Shown here: positions 26,950 through 37,891 of the stretch, piece by piece
How positions within the stretch are numbered: position 1 is the stretch's first letter
Layout: every line of letters begins with the position of its first letter
NCBI GenBank assembly: GCA_016713135.1
Contig: JADJPR010000010.1
Coordinates: 62,001-126,000, forward strand
Direction of reading: 5' to 3'
From: Rhodanobacteraceae bacterium
GTDB taxonomy: Bacteria > Pseudomonadota > Gammaproteobacteria > Xanthomonadales > SZUA-5
DNA: 64,000 nucleotides
Position numbers and translations under genes: made by a program
The notes under the pieces: generated by a model
What the model saw: the letters and a program-made list of their open reading frames with translations, nothing else
Databases searched by the model: none
What the model was told of the DNA's origin: nothing

Positions 26950-27471
26950 GTGTCAGCACCCGCTACCAACGAATCCGAGCTCCTGTTGCGCACCAGCGGC
27001 GAGGAGCGCGTTCCGGAGCGGCTTTATGATCACATGCTCGAAAGTCCGGGAAATCTGGTGTTGCTGGATTCCCCGTTTCCGGACGAACTGCTTGGCCACA
27101 TGCGCCTGATGTCGCAACGCCGCGGGCATTCGATCTACGCCTGGAATCAGGAAAGCGGACTTGCTTCTTTGCGCGAGCACGGCATCACGGTCGCGGGAAG
27201 CAAACGCCTGGCGGAAGCCTTGCGCTTCGTGCTCCAATCGGGGCATTTCGGCGTCTACGTGTTTCCCGCGGAGCGCGGCGAGTTCACCCCGCAGGTGCTC
27301 GCGTTGATGCGGCAGATCGCCCGCGGCAAGGAGGGTGGCGACAAGCGCGTGGTAGTGCTCGGTACCGCGATCAAGATTCCGACGCTGGCTTCACTGGCGC
27401 GCACGATCGTGCATCGCCACGGGCCGTCGGATCGACTGCGCCTGCGCGACGGCCGCTGGGTGCGCGGATGA
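26950..27471 (+). CDS. Hypothetical protein between pilZ and the FimX-like gene
   Basis: 173 residues from GTG 26950 (an earlier ATG at 26815 would add 45 poorly coding residues). Not firmly recognised. The central part (PGNLVLLDSPFPDELLGHM, GHSIYAWNQESGLASLREHG, QSGHFGVYVFPAERGEFTP, VVVLGTAIKIPTLASLAR) has the look of the N-terminal domain of Ycf46-type AAA proteins, but no ATPase domain follows. It overlaps the next gene by four bases (ATGA), so the two products probably work together. Confidence 0.55.
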   Translation: MSAPATNESELLLRTSGEERVPERLYDHMLESPGNLVLLDSPFPDELLGHMRLMSQRRGHSIYAWNQESGLASLREHGITVAGSKRLAEALRFVLQSGHFGVYVFPAERGEFTPQVLALMRQIARGKEGGDKRVVVLGTAIKIPTLASLARTIVHRHGPSDRLRLRDGRWVRG

Positions 27472-29981
27472 GCGAGCAACCGGGCAATGCCGGCGTCCTG
27501 ATCGTAGCCAGCAATCGCGACGATCGCCGCGTGCTGTTCGATTCCTTCGACGGCGCGGACTCCGAGGCGATCTACACCGCGCGCGATGTCAGCCAGGCGC
27601 ATGCGCTGCTGGCCCAGGATCCGGAACTCGCGCTGATCTTTGTCGAGTTCACCGACCCGTACGCCGAGGCGGAAGGCTTGTGCCGCTTGCTCGCCGGGCA
27701 TCCGCGCTGGCGGCTGGTGCCGCGCATCGGGGTTCTGCCCGCGAGCGGACTGCCTCCGGGAGCGCCCGGCGGCCCCAACGCGCCCGTGGCGCAATGGATT
27801 CGCAGTCCGGTGAGTGCCGCCGACGCCCTGCGCCATGCACGCGACCTGCTGTCGCCAGTGCGCCCCAGCAATGGTGCGAATGGCGGGGACGGCGACTGGA
27901 TCGAGCACCTGGACGTGCCGGCATTGGTGGTCGATATTGCCGCCGACAGGATCCGGCACGCAAACCAGCGCGCACTCAAACTGTTGCGCTGCGACGCCCA
28001 GGCGCTGCAGACCAGTTCTGCGCTGGATCTGGTCGGCGAACTGCCGCCGGTACGCAGCGAGGGGCTGGGACTGGGCGAGGCGCGCATCGACGCCAAGGGC
28101 GACCCGCGCCTGGTTGGATTGGCAGCGCTTGGCTTCGGTGGCGACAGCGGGCGACTGGTGCTGCTGACCGCCAGTGCCCAGGCGGAATCGCCACTCGAAA
28201 TGCTCGCTGGCCTCGCGCGTACAGGTCTCGATGGCCAGGGCGTGCAGCCGGTGCTCAAGCGCTTGATCGCCGACTATGCCCTGGACTTCTTCTACGTCTG
28301 CGTCGAGCGTGGTGGCACCGATGCCGAGCCGCAGGTGCTCGCGGCCTTCCCGCGCACGGCACAGGGCGCGGTGCATCCGGTGTGGCAGACTGAGCTCTAT
28401 CGACGGGTTCTCGCCGGCGCCGAGTTCAGTGCGTCAGAGGAGGCTTCGACGCGCCTCAATGACCCGTTCTTCAAGCAGTTGCGCCTGCAGAGCGTGCTGG
28501 CGCTGCCGCTGTTCGGCGAGGGCCAGCGGGCAATCGGCGCGCTGGTGGCCGGCGGGCGCAAAGCGCAGCCGCGCGCGTCGGAACTGCTGTCCGTGCTGCG
28601 CATGGTGGGCTCGCACCTGGCGCTGCAGTCGTTGGTGGCGCGATATCGTTCGGACAGCCGCTTCCAGGGCCTGCATGACTCGCTGACGCGGCTGCCCAAC
28701 CGCCTGCTGTTCAACGACCGTCTTTCATCGGCGATCGCCGAGGCCGGGCGCGGCAGCGAGCAATTCGCGGTACTGTTCGTCGACCTCGACCGCTTCAAGA
28801 CCATCAACGACAGCCTCGGTCATGCGGTTGGCGATCAGGTACTGAGCGCGGTGGCCAAGCGCCTGCGCGCCTCGGTGCGCGCGTCGGACACCGTGTCGCG
28901 CTATGCCGGCGACGAATTCACCCTGATCCTGCGCCATATCGTGCAGCGCGACGATGTCATGCGCATCGCCGACAAAGTCGTCAAGGTGCTGGAAACCCCA
29001 TTGACCCTGACTGACGGTCGCGAACTGCAGATCACCGCCAGCATCGGCATCAGTTTCTACCCGGACGATGGCAAGGACGGCGAAACTCTGCTGAAGCACG
29101 CGGACGTGGCGATGTACAGCGCCAAGGGCCTCGGCCGCAACTGTTATCAGGTTTACGTGGCCGTGCCGGAGGAATCGCATCGTCAGCGTCTGGACCTGGA
29201 AGCGAAACTGCGCGTGGCCGAGCGCAACAACGAGTTGCGCGCCTATTACCAGCCGCAGGTGGACGCGCAGAGCGAAGACATCATCGGCATGGAATCGCTG
29301 ATCCGCTGGGAACACCCGGAACTCGGCCTGATCAGCCCGGGCTTCTTCATCCCGATTGCCGAGGACACCGGGCTGATCGTGCCGATCGGCGAGTGGATCT
29401 TGCGCACTGCCTGCTTCGACGCAAAGCGCTGGCTGGACAAGTTCAAGCTGCCGCTCAGGGTCAGCGTCAACCTGTCGGCGCTCCAGTTGCGCCAGCCGAA
29501 TCTCGTGGAGGTGGTCGAGAACGCATTGCGTGACTCCGGGTTGCCGGGAGACAACCTCGACCTGGAAGTGACCGAGTCGATCAACATCAAGGACATCCCG
29601 AACCTGATGGATCTGCTCGGGCAATTGCGTGGGCTCGGCTGCCATATCGCCATCGACGATTTCGGCACCGGCCAGTCTTCACTCGATTACATCAAGCGCT
29701 TCCCGGCGGACCGCATCAAGATCGACCAGACCTTCGTGCGCAACATCGGCGTGGATCCCGCCGATGAGGCGATCGTGCGCGCCACCATCAACATGGCGCG
29801 CAACATGGATCGCGTGGTGGTCGCCGAGGGCGTGGAAACCGAGGATCACCTGCGCTTCCTGCGCGAGCATGGTTGCCACGAACTGCAGGGTTACCTGTTC
29901 TGCCGTCCGCTGCCCGCAGCGAGTTTCGATAACCTGATGAGCGAGCGCTCGCGGCTGTTGAACGAAATCGCGGACGAGTAG
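27468..29981 (+). CDS. FimX-like REC/PAS/GAF-GGDEF-EAL protein with degenerate catalytic motifs
   Basis: 837 residues. In order: a receiver-like domain (about 8-120) in which the usual phospho-acceptor strand reads LALIFVEFTD, a PAS-like segment (about 145-235), a GAF-like segment (about 245-395), GGDEF (about 400-560) and EAL (about 575-830). The GGDEF signature is RYAGDEFTL (AGDEF) and the EAL signature is GMESLIRWEHP (ESL). The metal-site motif DDFGTGQSSLDYIKRF and the loop VVAEGVETEDHL are intact. This architecture and the neighbouring pilZ fit FimX, a c-di-GMP receptor for type IV pilus control, but residual phosphodiesterase activity cannot be excluded. Confidence 0.85.
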   Translation: MSEQPGNAGVLIVASNRDDRRVLFDSFDGADSEAIYTARDVSQAHALLAQDPELALIFVEFTDPYAEAEGLCRLLAGHPRWRLVPRIGVLPASGLPPGAPGGPNAPVAQWIRSPVSAADALRHARDLLSPVRPSNGANGGDGDWIEHLDVPALVVDIAADRIRHANQRALKLLRCDAQALQTSSALDLVGELPPVRSEGLGLGEARIDAKGDPRLVGLAALGFGGDSGRLVLLTASAQAESPLEMLAGLARTGLDGQGVQPVLKRLIADYALDFFYVCVERGGTDAEPQVLAAFPRTAQGAVHPVWQTELYRRVLAGAEFSASEEASTRLNDPFFKQLRLQSVLALPLFGEGQRAIGALVAGGRKAQPRASELLSVLRMVGSHLALQSLVARYRSDSRFQGLHDSLTRLPNRLLFNDRLSSAIAEAGRGSEQFAVLFVDLDRFKTINDSLGHAVGDQVLSAVAKRLRASVRASDTVSRYAGDEFTLILRHIVQRDDVMRIADKVVKVLETPLTLTDGRELQITASIGISFYPDDGKDGETLLKHADVAMYSAKGLGRNCYQVYVAVPEESHRQRLDLEAKLRVAERNNELRAYYQPQVDAQSEDIIGMESLIRWEHPELGLISPGFFIPIAEDTGLIVPIGEWILRTACFDAKRWLDKFKLPLRVSVNLSALQLRQPNLVEVVENALRDSGLPGDNLDLEVTESINIKDIPNLMDLLGQLRGLGCHIAIDDFGTGQSSLDYIKRFPADRIKIDQTFVRNIGVDPADEAIVRATINMARNMDRVVVAEGVETEDHLRFLREHGCHELQGYLFCRPLPAASFDNLMSERSRLLNEIADE

Positions 29982-30029
29982 CTGGTCGCCGTTGTCCCAA
30001 GTCCGCTCAGAGCATGCGCCGGCACATGC

Positions 30030-30057
30030 GGAACTTTCTTCGCAGAGCCCGGTCACA
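30030..30057 (+). promoter_or_regulatory. Probable sigma-E (RpoE/AlgU)-type promoter
   Basis: GGAACTT (30030-30036) is followed after exactly 16 nt by TCACA (30053-30057), matching the sigma-E consensus GAACTT-N16-TCtga in spacing and -35 sequence. It would start transcription about 30 nt before the rpoE ATG at 30093 and explain autoregulation of rpoE-rseA-rseB. Confidence 0.65.
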
Positions 30058-30092
30058 CGTCCTGTTGATCGGTTGCCAAGGAAGCCGGAGAC

Positions 30093-30758
30093 ATGGCGTT
30101 GAACCTGCAACAGCCCGCACCCTGGGTGCGGAGTGTGCCCGCGACGGCCCGGCCGGCGGGATCAGTCACGGGGGTGGCGGTGGAAGAGGCGGCAATCGAC
30201 GCGGCCCTGGTGGAGCGCGTGCAGGCAGGCGACCGCCTTGCCTTCGACCTGTTGGTGCGCAAGTACCAGCATCGTATCGTCGCGCTGGTCCAGCGTTTCG
30301 TGCCGGACTGGCATGAGGCACAGGACGTGGCCCAGGAAGCCTTCATCAAGGCTTATCGCGCATTGCCCAATTTCCGCGGCGACAGTGCCTTCTACACCTG
30401 GTTGTACAAGATCTCGGTCAACACCGCGAAGAACTTCCTGGTGTCGCAGTCGCGCCGGCCGCCGCTCGACGACGTGCTGATGGACGACGCCGTGCACCAC
30501 GAGGCGGCCGCGCGCATGCACGAGCGGGCGACGCCGGAGAACGAGTTCCTGCGCGAGGAAGTCGAACGCACCGTGATCGCGGCGGTCGAAGACCTGCCCG
30601 AGGAGATCCGCACCGCACTGACGCTGCGCGAGATCGACGGCCTGAGTTACGAGGAAATCGCGCAGATCATGAACTGCCCGATCGGAACCGTGCGTTCGCG
30701 CATTTTCCGCGGGCGCGATGCGGTGGATCGTCGGATCCGTCCGCTGGTGGAGGGCTGA
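30093..30758 (+). CDS. rpoE: RNA polymerase sigma-E factor
   Basis: ECF sigma factor of the envelope-stress response. 221 residues from ATG 30093, supported by GGAG at 30087-30090. A GTG at 30174 would give the more usual length of about 194, so the first 27 residues may be extra. Region 2 is AFDLLVRKYQHRIVALVQRF and QDVAQEAFIKAYRALPNFRG; region 4 is LPEEIRTALTLREIDGLSYE and GTVRSRIFRGRDAVDR. Followed by its anti-sigma factor after 3 nt. Confidence 0.95.
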   Translation: MALNLQQPAPWVRSVPATARPAGSVTGVAVEEAAIDAALVERVQAGDRLAFDLLVRKYQHRIVALVQRFVPDWHEAQDVAQEAFIKAYRALPNFRGDSAFYTWLYKISVNTAKNFLVSQSRRPPLDDVLMDDAVHHEAAARMHERATPENEFLREEVERTVIAAVEDLPEEIRTALTLREIDGLSYEEIAQIMNCPIGTVRSRIFRGRDAVDRRIRPLVEG

Positions 30759-30761
30759 GGA

Positions 30762-31397
30762 ATGAGCGAAGACATCCGCGAACAACTGTCGGCACTGATG
30801 GACGGCGAACTCGGCCGCGACGAACGTGCCTTCCTGCTGCGCCGGCTGGAACACGATGCCGAGTTGCGCAGCCTGTGGACGCGCATGCACCTGATGCGCG
30901 ACGTGATGACTCACCGGCCGGGCGGGGCACCGCTCAACCTGGCTGACCGCGTGATGGGAGCGATCGCCGCCGAGGATGCGCACCCGTCGCAGCCGGTGCA
31001 GGCGCGCACGCGTTCCTGGCGCCCCTTCGCCGGGATCGCGGTGGCGGCTTCGGTGGCGCTGGCGGCGGTCCTTGCGTTTTCGCCGCAGTCGCAGATCGAG
31101 CAGGCGCCGGCCATGGCCGAGCGCACGCCGACGCCGCGTTCGGCGCTGCCGGCAGGCGTGCCCGGGCCGATCGCGCCCAGCCTGCAGGGACTGGGTGACG
31201 GCGTGCAGCCAGTCGCCGGCGAGCGCAGCTTCGTGCTGCCGAGCATGCCGACGCCGATCAGCGCCGAGCAGATGCTGCTGATGCGCCACGGCCAACTGGT
31301 CGATGGTGCCTGGTGGGTGGGCGGTTCGCAGCCGGTGTCCGCGCGCCAGGACCAGCGCATGCTGGTGCCGGTGTCGCTCGACGTCGAGACGCGCTGA
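30762..31397 (+). CDS. rseA: Anti-sigma-E factor RseA
   Basis: Single-pass inner-membrane anti-sigma factor released by proteolysis during envelope stress. 211 residues. The cytoplasmic N-terminal domain has the signature EQLSALMDGELGRDERAFLL, a transmembrane helix lies at about 88-105 (GIAVAASVALAAVLAFS) and the periplasmic part is proline-rich. Gene order with rpoE and rseB is conserved. Confidence 0.92.
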   Translation: MSEDIREQLSALMDGELGRDERAFLLRRLEHDAELRSLWTRMHLMRDVMTHRPGGAPLNLADRVMGAIAAEDAHPSQPVQARTRSWRPFAGIAVAASVALAAVLAFSPQSQIEQAPAMAERTPTPRSALPAGVPGPIAPSLQGLGDGVQPVAGERSFVLPSMPTPISAEQMLLMRHGQLVDGAWWVGGSQPVSARQDQRMLVPVSLDVETR

Positions 31398-31411
31398 GCG
31401 TCACCAGGCGC

Positions 31412-32308
31412 ATGCGCCACGGCCGGCTGCTACTGGCGCTGATGCTGCTCTGCCTGCTGGCGCCGGCGCTGGCAGCCCAGGCGCCCATCGACGACTGGCG
31501 CACCTGGGCGCTGCGCATGGAGAAGGCGCAGCAGTCGCTGAATTACGACGCGACCATGGTGATCGACAGCGGCAGCGGGGACTGGGACTTGGTCGAGCTG
31601 TCGCAAAGGGTGGGGCCGGCGGGTCCGGAGCAGCAGTGGCTGGGCCTGAACGGCGCCGGTCGGCGCCAGGTGCGCACCGCGCAGGGCCTGTCGGTGCTCG
31701 GGCCCGAGGGCGACCAGCGCATCGGGCAGGGTCCGCAGTTGCGGGCCGGCCCGCTGCTCGCCGACCTCGACCAGTGGTACCGGATCAGCATCGACCCTCG
31801 CGACCGGGTCGCAGGGCGGCGCGCACTGCGAATGACGCTGGATCCGATCGCCAGCGACCGCTACGGCTTGCGCCTGTGGATCGACGGCGACACCGGGCTC
31901 CCTTTGCGCAGCGAGCGCTTCGACGCCGAGCAGCGGATGCTCGAGCGACGCATGGTTACCCGCCTCAGCGTCCTGGGTTTCGCCGGCGCGCCGTCGCAGC
32001 CGCAGCCCGCGGTCGCGCACGCGAGCGACTGGAAACTGCCTGAGGGCTTTCGCCTGGTGGGTTCGGCGCTGACGGTGCCGGGCCTCGCCGGTGCGCGGCA
32101 CTGGGTGATCTCCGATGGCGTGGCCTGGATCTCGGTCTACCAGTTGCGCGTGCCGCAGGGGCTGACCCTCGAGCGCAGTGGCTGGCGACACGGCGCCCTC
32201 AGCCAGCTGACCTTGCGCAACGGTGAGGAGTGGTTCTACCTGCTCGGCGATCTGCCACCGGAAACCCTGAGGCAGGTGGGCATGGCAGCGATGGCCGGCA
32301 GCCCTTGA
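31412..32308 (+). CDS. rseB: Sigma-E regulatory protein RseB/MucB
   Basis: Periplasmic protein that binds RseA and shields it from DegS. 298 residues from ATG 31412, with a signal peptide (LLLALMLLCLLAPALAAQA). N-terminal part WALRMEKAQQSLNYDATMV and YRISIDPRDRVAGRRALRM, then the small C-terminal domain LPEGFRLVGSALTVPG ... HWVISDGVAWISVY. The protease gene mucD often found next is absent here; lepA follows. Confidence 0.9.
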   Translation: MRHGRLLLALMLLCLLAPALAAQAPIDDWRTWALRMEKAQQSLNYDATMVIDSGSGDWDLVELSQRVGPAGPEQQWLGLNGAGRRQVRTAQGLSVLGPEGDQRIGQGPQLRAGPLLADLDQWYRISIDPRDRVAGRRALRMTLDPIASDRYGLRLWIDGDTGLPLRSERFDAEQRMLERRMVTRLSVLGFAGAPSQPQPAVAHASDWKLPEGFRLVGSALTVPGLAGARHWVISDGVAWISVYQLRVPQGLTLERSGWRHGALSQLTLRNGEEWFYLLGDLPPETLRQVGMAAMAGSP

Positions 32309-32450
32309 TCCCCGCGAGTCGCGGTGCACGGGCAGCTCATGCTTTAATCACGGGTTTCCCCGAGACCCGCGTGGCGGTGATTCCCCCGCTCGCCGGTCTG
32401 GCCGGTGCCGGAATCCTGGCGCGGCCGTCTGAAGGCATCTGCGATCACCC

Positions 32451-34244
<1,794 letters not shown>

Positions 34245-34284
34245 GCCGCGCGTGGCGCGCTTGCGCGGAACCGATCGGAAACCT

Positions 34285-34380
34285 CTTTCGTCCGCAAAGG
34301 ACGCAAAGGACGCAAAGAGGAGGGAAATAGCGAAACGGGGTGGCCTTTCTTGGCGTCCTTTGCGTCCTTTGCGGACAAAG
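34285..34380. repeat. GGACGCAAA-word inverted repeat (family A, copy 2)
   Basis: The 5' arm (34288-34318) reads CGTCCGCAAAGGACGCAAAG followed by GACGCAAAGAG. The 3' arm (34351-34380) reads TTGGCGTCCTTTGCGTCC and TTTGCGGACAAAG. The loop is about 32 nt. It sits between lepA and lepB on the same strand and may attenuate lepB expression. Confidence 0.85.
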
Positions 34381-34445
34381 AGTCGTTGGTCTGTGCGCGA
34401 GCTTGCCCTTACGCACGAGGGCGTCGCCGGAGCTAGGGAACAATC

Positions 34446-35270
34446 ATGGATTTTGCGCTGATCTTGGTAGTGTTGACGGGCCTCACGGGCTTCGTCTGGC
34501 TGGTCGACAGCCTGTTCTTCCGCAAGCGTCGGCTGGCCTTGCAGGGAACCGCCTTCGGCACCGCCGCCGAACAGCAGGCAGCTGCGGCGCCAGCCTCGCG
34601 CGATCCGGTCATCGTGGAGTACAGCAAGTCCTTTTTCCCGGTGATCCTTGCGGTGCTGGTGATCCGATCCTTCCTGGTCGAGCCCTTCACCATCCCGTCC
34701 AGCTCGATGGTGCCGACCCTGCTGATCGGCGACTTCATCCTGGTCAACAAGTACAGCTACGGCGTGCGCCTGCCGGTGGTGCACACCAAGATCCTGGATG
34801 TCGGGTCGCCCAAGCGCGGCGACGTGGTGGTGTTCCGCCCGCCGAGCAAACCGGACACCAACTACGTCAAACGCCTGGTCGGCCTGCCCGGCGACAAGAT
34901 CAGCTATGTCAACGACACGCTCTACGTGAACGGCGTGCCGATGCAGCAGACGCCGGTGGGGCGATACTTCGGCGAGGGCAGCAACAGTGAGTCGACCGGT
35001 GCCGACCTGCGCACCGAGACGCTGATGGAAGTCGAGCACCAGATCCTGTTGCGCGGCGGCCGCGGGTTGCTGTCGGGTGGTACCTGGGAGATTCCCGACG
35101 GCTACTACTTTATGATGGGCGACAACCGCGACAACAGCGAGGACAGTCGCGCCTGGGGCCTGGTGCCCGAGGAGAACCTCGTGGGCCGTGCATTCTTTGT
35201 CTGGATGCACTGGGACTGGAAAATTCGGGGCTTTGTGTCCTGGAACCGTATCGGCATGAAACTGGGGTGA
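34446..35270 (+). CDS. lepB: Signal peptidase I
   Basis: Inner-membrane serine/lysine peptidase that removes signal peptides. 274 residues. A first transmembrane helix (about 2-20) and a second (about 62-78) precede the catalytic domain: nucleophile Ser in PSSSMVPTLLIGDFILV, general base Lys in NYVKRLVGLPGDKISYV, and the conserved YYFMMGDNRDNSEDSRAWG. Followed by a DUF4845 gene. Confidence 0.96.
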   Translation: MDFALILVVLTGLTGFVWLVDSLFFRKRRLALQGTAFGTAAEQQAAAAPASRDPVIVEYSKSFFPVILAVLVIRSFLVEPFTIPSSSMVPTLLIGDFILVNKYSYGVRLPVVHTKILDVGSPKRGDVVVFRPPSKPDTNYVKRLVGLPGDKISYVNDTLYVNGVPMQQTPVGRYFGEGSNSESTGADLRTETLMEVEHQILLRGGRGLLSGGTWEIPDGYYFMMGDNRDNSEDSRAWGLVPEENLVGRAFFVWMHWDWKIRGFVSWNRIGMKLG

Positions 35271-35274
35271 TCGT

Positions 35275-35658
35275 ATGCGCTTGGCAGCGGGACAACGCGG
35301 TATTACCTTGATCGGATTCATGATCGTGCTGGCCATCGGCGGATTCTTCTTCTTCGTCGGTGCCAAGCTCTTCCCGCTCTACACCGAGTACTACGCCGTC
35401 AAGGGCGCGATGCGCAAGGTGCAGCAGACGCCGGGCTCAGCGCGCCTCAGTCCGGAACAGGTCTGGACCATCCTCGAAAAGACCTTCTTCACCAGCTACG
35501 TGGACAGCGTCAAACGGCAGCATGTGCAGCTGGTGCGCCAGAATGGCTATTTCCTGCGGGTTGCGTATGAAGTTCGCAAGCCGCTGGTGTACAACCTCGA
35601 CATCGTTGCCAAGTTCGATCACTCGATCGAACTCGGGCGCACCGACGTGATCGAATAG
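35275..35658 (+). CDS. DUF4845 family membrane protein
   Basis: 127 residues with a hydrophobic N-terminus (GITLIGFMIVLAIGGFFFFVG) that resembles a type IV pilin-like leader, and a short soluble domain (FFTSYVDSVKRQHVQLVR, VAYEVRKPLVYNLDIVAKF). DUF4845 proteins regularly sit between lepB and rnc in beta- and gammaproteobacteria; function is unknown. It overlaps the rnc start by one base. Confidence 0.88.
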   Translation: MRLAAGQRGITLIGFMIVLAIGGFFFFVGAKLFPLYTEYYAVKGAMRKVQQTPGSARLSPEQVWTILEKTFFTSYVDSVKRQHVQLVRQNGYFLRVAYEVRKPLVYNLDIVAKFDHSIELGRTDVIE

Positions 35659-36350
35659 TGACGCCCAATCCGCTGCTGAGGTTTGGCGTCGATTTCAGCG
35701 ACCCGGCCCTGCTGGACCGGGCATTGACGCATCGCAGCGCCGGCCAGGCCAATTACGAGCGCCTGGAATTCCTCGGCGACGCGCTGATCAACGCGGTGGT
35801 CAGCATCGAGTTGTACGCGCGCTTTCCGCGCGCACCAGAAGGCGATCTGACGCGTTTGCGGGCATCGCTGATCCGCGAGTCCAGCCTTGCCGACCTGGCG
35901 CGCAGCATCGACCTGTCCGATTACCTGCGGATGGGCGGTGGCGAGCTTAAAAGCGGTGGCTACCGCCGCGATTCGATCCTCGCCGACACCCTGGAGGCGC
36001 TGGTCGCCGCGGTGTTCCTCGACAGCGGCTGGGAGCGCTGCCTGCAACTGGTGCGCAGCCTGTTCGGCGGCGCCCTGGACGCGGTCGACATCGGCGCGGC
36101 GAAGGATCCCAAGACCCGTTTGCAGGAGTGGTTGCAGGGCCGCGGCCTGGCCCTGCCGGACTATCGACTGGTCGACACCAGCGGCAAGGATCACGACAAG
36201 GTCTTCCGCGTGGCTTGCCATATCGCCGACCTCGATCTCAGCGCGGAGGCCGAAGGCCGCAGCCGCAAGGCCGCCGAGCAGGCCGCAGCAGGCGCGGTGC
36301 TGGAGCGCATCGACGCCGGTGCGCGACCGCCCGCGGGCACCACAAACTGA
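35658..36350 (+). CDS. rnc: Ribonuclease III
   Basis: Double-stranded-RNA endonuclease for rRNA processing. 230 residues from GTG 35658. The catalytic signature is NYERLEFLGDALINAVVSI (near 28-46), with a second acidic site in ILADTLEALVAAVFLD. A double-stranded RNA-binding domain follows (about 150-222, KTRLQEWLQGRGLALPDYRL). Translation is coupled to the DUF4845 gene. Confidence 0.95.
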   Translation: MTPNPLLRFGVDFSDPALLDRALTHRSAGQANYERLEFLGDALINAVVSIELYARFPRAPEGDLTRLRASLIRESSLADLARSIDLSDYLRMGGGELKSGGYRRDSILADTLEALVAAVFLDSGWERCLQLVRSLFGGALDAVDIGAAKDPKTRLQEWLQGRGLALPDYRLVDTSGKDHDKVFRVACHIADLDLSAEAEGRSRKAAEQAAAGAVLERIDAGARPPAGTTN

Positions 36351-36465
36351 ACTCGCGACGCACGCAAGCAGTCGAACGCAAGTTGCCGCCGGGGGCGCGA
36401 AGGACATCGCTGCATCCCTTGCCCTTGCTTGATCTAGTGTCCGCCGCGGACCACCAAGGATTCCG

Positions 36466-37359
36466 ATGACCACAACCCTATTCCGCTCCGGCCACGCCGC
36501 CCTCGTCGGCCGCCCGAACGTCGGCAAGTCCAGCCTGCTCAATGTGTTCGTCGGCGCGCACCTCGGCGCGGTGTCGGCCAAGCCGCACACCACGCGCCAG
36601 CGCCTGCTCGGCGTGCGCACTTTCGACGACGGCCAGATCGCCTTCCTCGACACGCCCGGGATGCAGCGCCGCCGGCCGACCGCGGTGCACAAGGCGATGG
36701 ATCGTGCCGTCGACCAGGCGTTTGCAGCGGTCGACGTGGTTGCGCTGGTGATCGAGGCCGGCGTGTGGAAGGCCGGCGACAGCGATGCGCTGGAGCGGGC
36801 CAAGGAAACCGGTTTGCCGGTGGCGCTGATCGTCAACAAGATCGACCTGGTCAAGGACAAGACCCAGCTGCTGCCGTTCATCGACAAGGTCAGCCGCAGG
36901 CACGACTTCGCCGCAATCTTGCTGGTCGGCGCGCGCAAGGAACTGGGCACCGAAGACGCCTGCAAACGGCTGGTCGCACTGTTGCCCGAACGCGAGGCGC
37001 TGTACGACCCCGATACCCTGACCGACCGCAGCGAACGCCATCTGGCAGGCGAACTGGTGCGCGAACAGTTGATGCGCCAGCTCGGCGAGGAAGTGCCCTA
37101 TGCCTGCGCGGTGGAGGTCGAGGCCTTCACGATCGAGGGCCACATGCGCCGAATCGTCGCGACTATCTGGGTCGAGCGCGACGGCCAGAAGGCGATCGTG
37201 ATCGGCGAGGGCGGCGAACGCCTCAAGCACATCGGCACCCAGGCACGGATGGAGATGGAGAAGCTGTTCGACGGCCGCGTGCACCTGGAACTGTGGGTCA
37301 AGGTGCGCCCGGACTGGAGCGACAACGAGCGCGTGCTCAAGCAACTCGGCTTCGATTGA
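36466..37359 (+). CDS. era: GTPase Era
   Basis: Ribosome-assembly GTPase that binds 16S rRNA. 297 residues. G1 is GRPNVGKSSLLNVFVG, G2 lies in AKPHTTRQRLLGVRT, G3 is DTPGMQ, G4 is NKIDLVK. The C-terminal KH domain includes VIGEGGERLKHIGTQARMEM. In relatives recO normally follows; here it is missing and a 532-nt gap begins. Confidence 0.96.
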   Translation: MTTTLFRSGHAALVGRPNVGKSSLLNVFVGAHLGAVSAKPHTTRQRLLGVRTFDDGQIAFLDTPGMQRRRPTAVHKAMDRAVDQAFAAVDVVALVIEAGVWKAGDSDALERAKETGLPVALIVNKIDLVKDKTQLLPFIDKVSRRHDFAAILLVGARKELGTEDACKRLVALLPEREALYDPDTLTDRSERHLAGELVREQLMRQLGEEVPYACAVEVEAFTIEGHMRRIVATIWVERDGQKAIVIGEGGERLKHIGTQARMEMEKLFDGRVHLELWVKVRPDWSDNERVLKQLGFD

Positions 37360-37891
37360 GCCCAGCAGGGAGCCTGGATCGCTCCGGATCGGTGCGCGGG
37401 TGTTGCGGTCGCCTGGCCGGAAGACGTCTAGTCCGCAAAGGCGCAACGAGCGCCGTGAGAAGGCGCAGTCCTCCAGCTGGAGAGTAGTCCAGCGCGGCAA
37501 CTATTGCTCCGGCCGGTAGCAATCGAAGCGGCGACGAACGTGATTGAGTCGCCGGAGCCTTCGGTGAAGAGGGTCGTGCAAGCGACTCGGCGAGCGAACA
37601 GGCCGCAACACGAGTGAACGCTGGGCAGGCCCCCGGAGATAGCAAAGATCGCGGGCGGAGCCCGCTCCCACGACAGCCAGGAGCAACCAACTACAGGCAA
37701 CCGGACCCAACACCCTACCGCTCGTCGGCTTTCGGGGCGCATTTCGATGTGCATACGTTTGCAATTGGTCATGGGGTTCAGCCAGCAGCCGGTTTTCCCG
37801 GTGTAATTCGCAACGCGCGCCGCTGCGCCGTCCTGCCGGGGGGTTGGACGGATACCCGAGTGGTGTGCACGACATTCCTGGGGAGGATCCA
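37360..37891. other. Intergenic region with a REP-like palindrome
   Basis: No convincing gene in this 532-nt gap. It holds a relic of the family A word (AGTCCGCAAAGGCGC, 37431-37445), and a REP-like palindrome at 37651-37665 (GCGGGC-GGA-GCCCGC within TCGCGGGCGGAGCCCGCTCC), a form common in pseudomonads and xanthomonads. The last about 100 nt presumably hold the isoamylase promoter; GGGAGG at 37881-37886 is its ribosome binding site. Confidence 0.6.

Noticed and set aside
37360..37891. Possible small gene in the era-isoamylase gap
   Set aside because: Short frames here have no start with ribosome binding site and no recognisable sequence.
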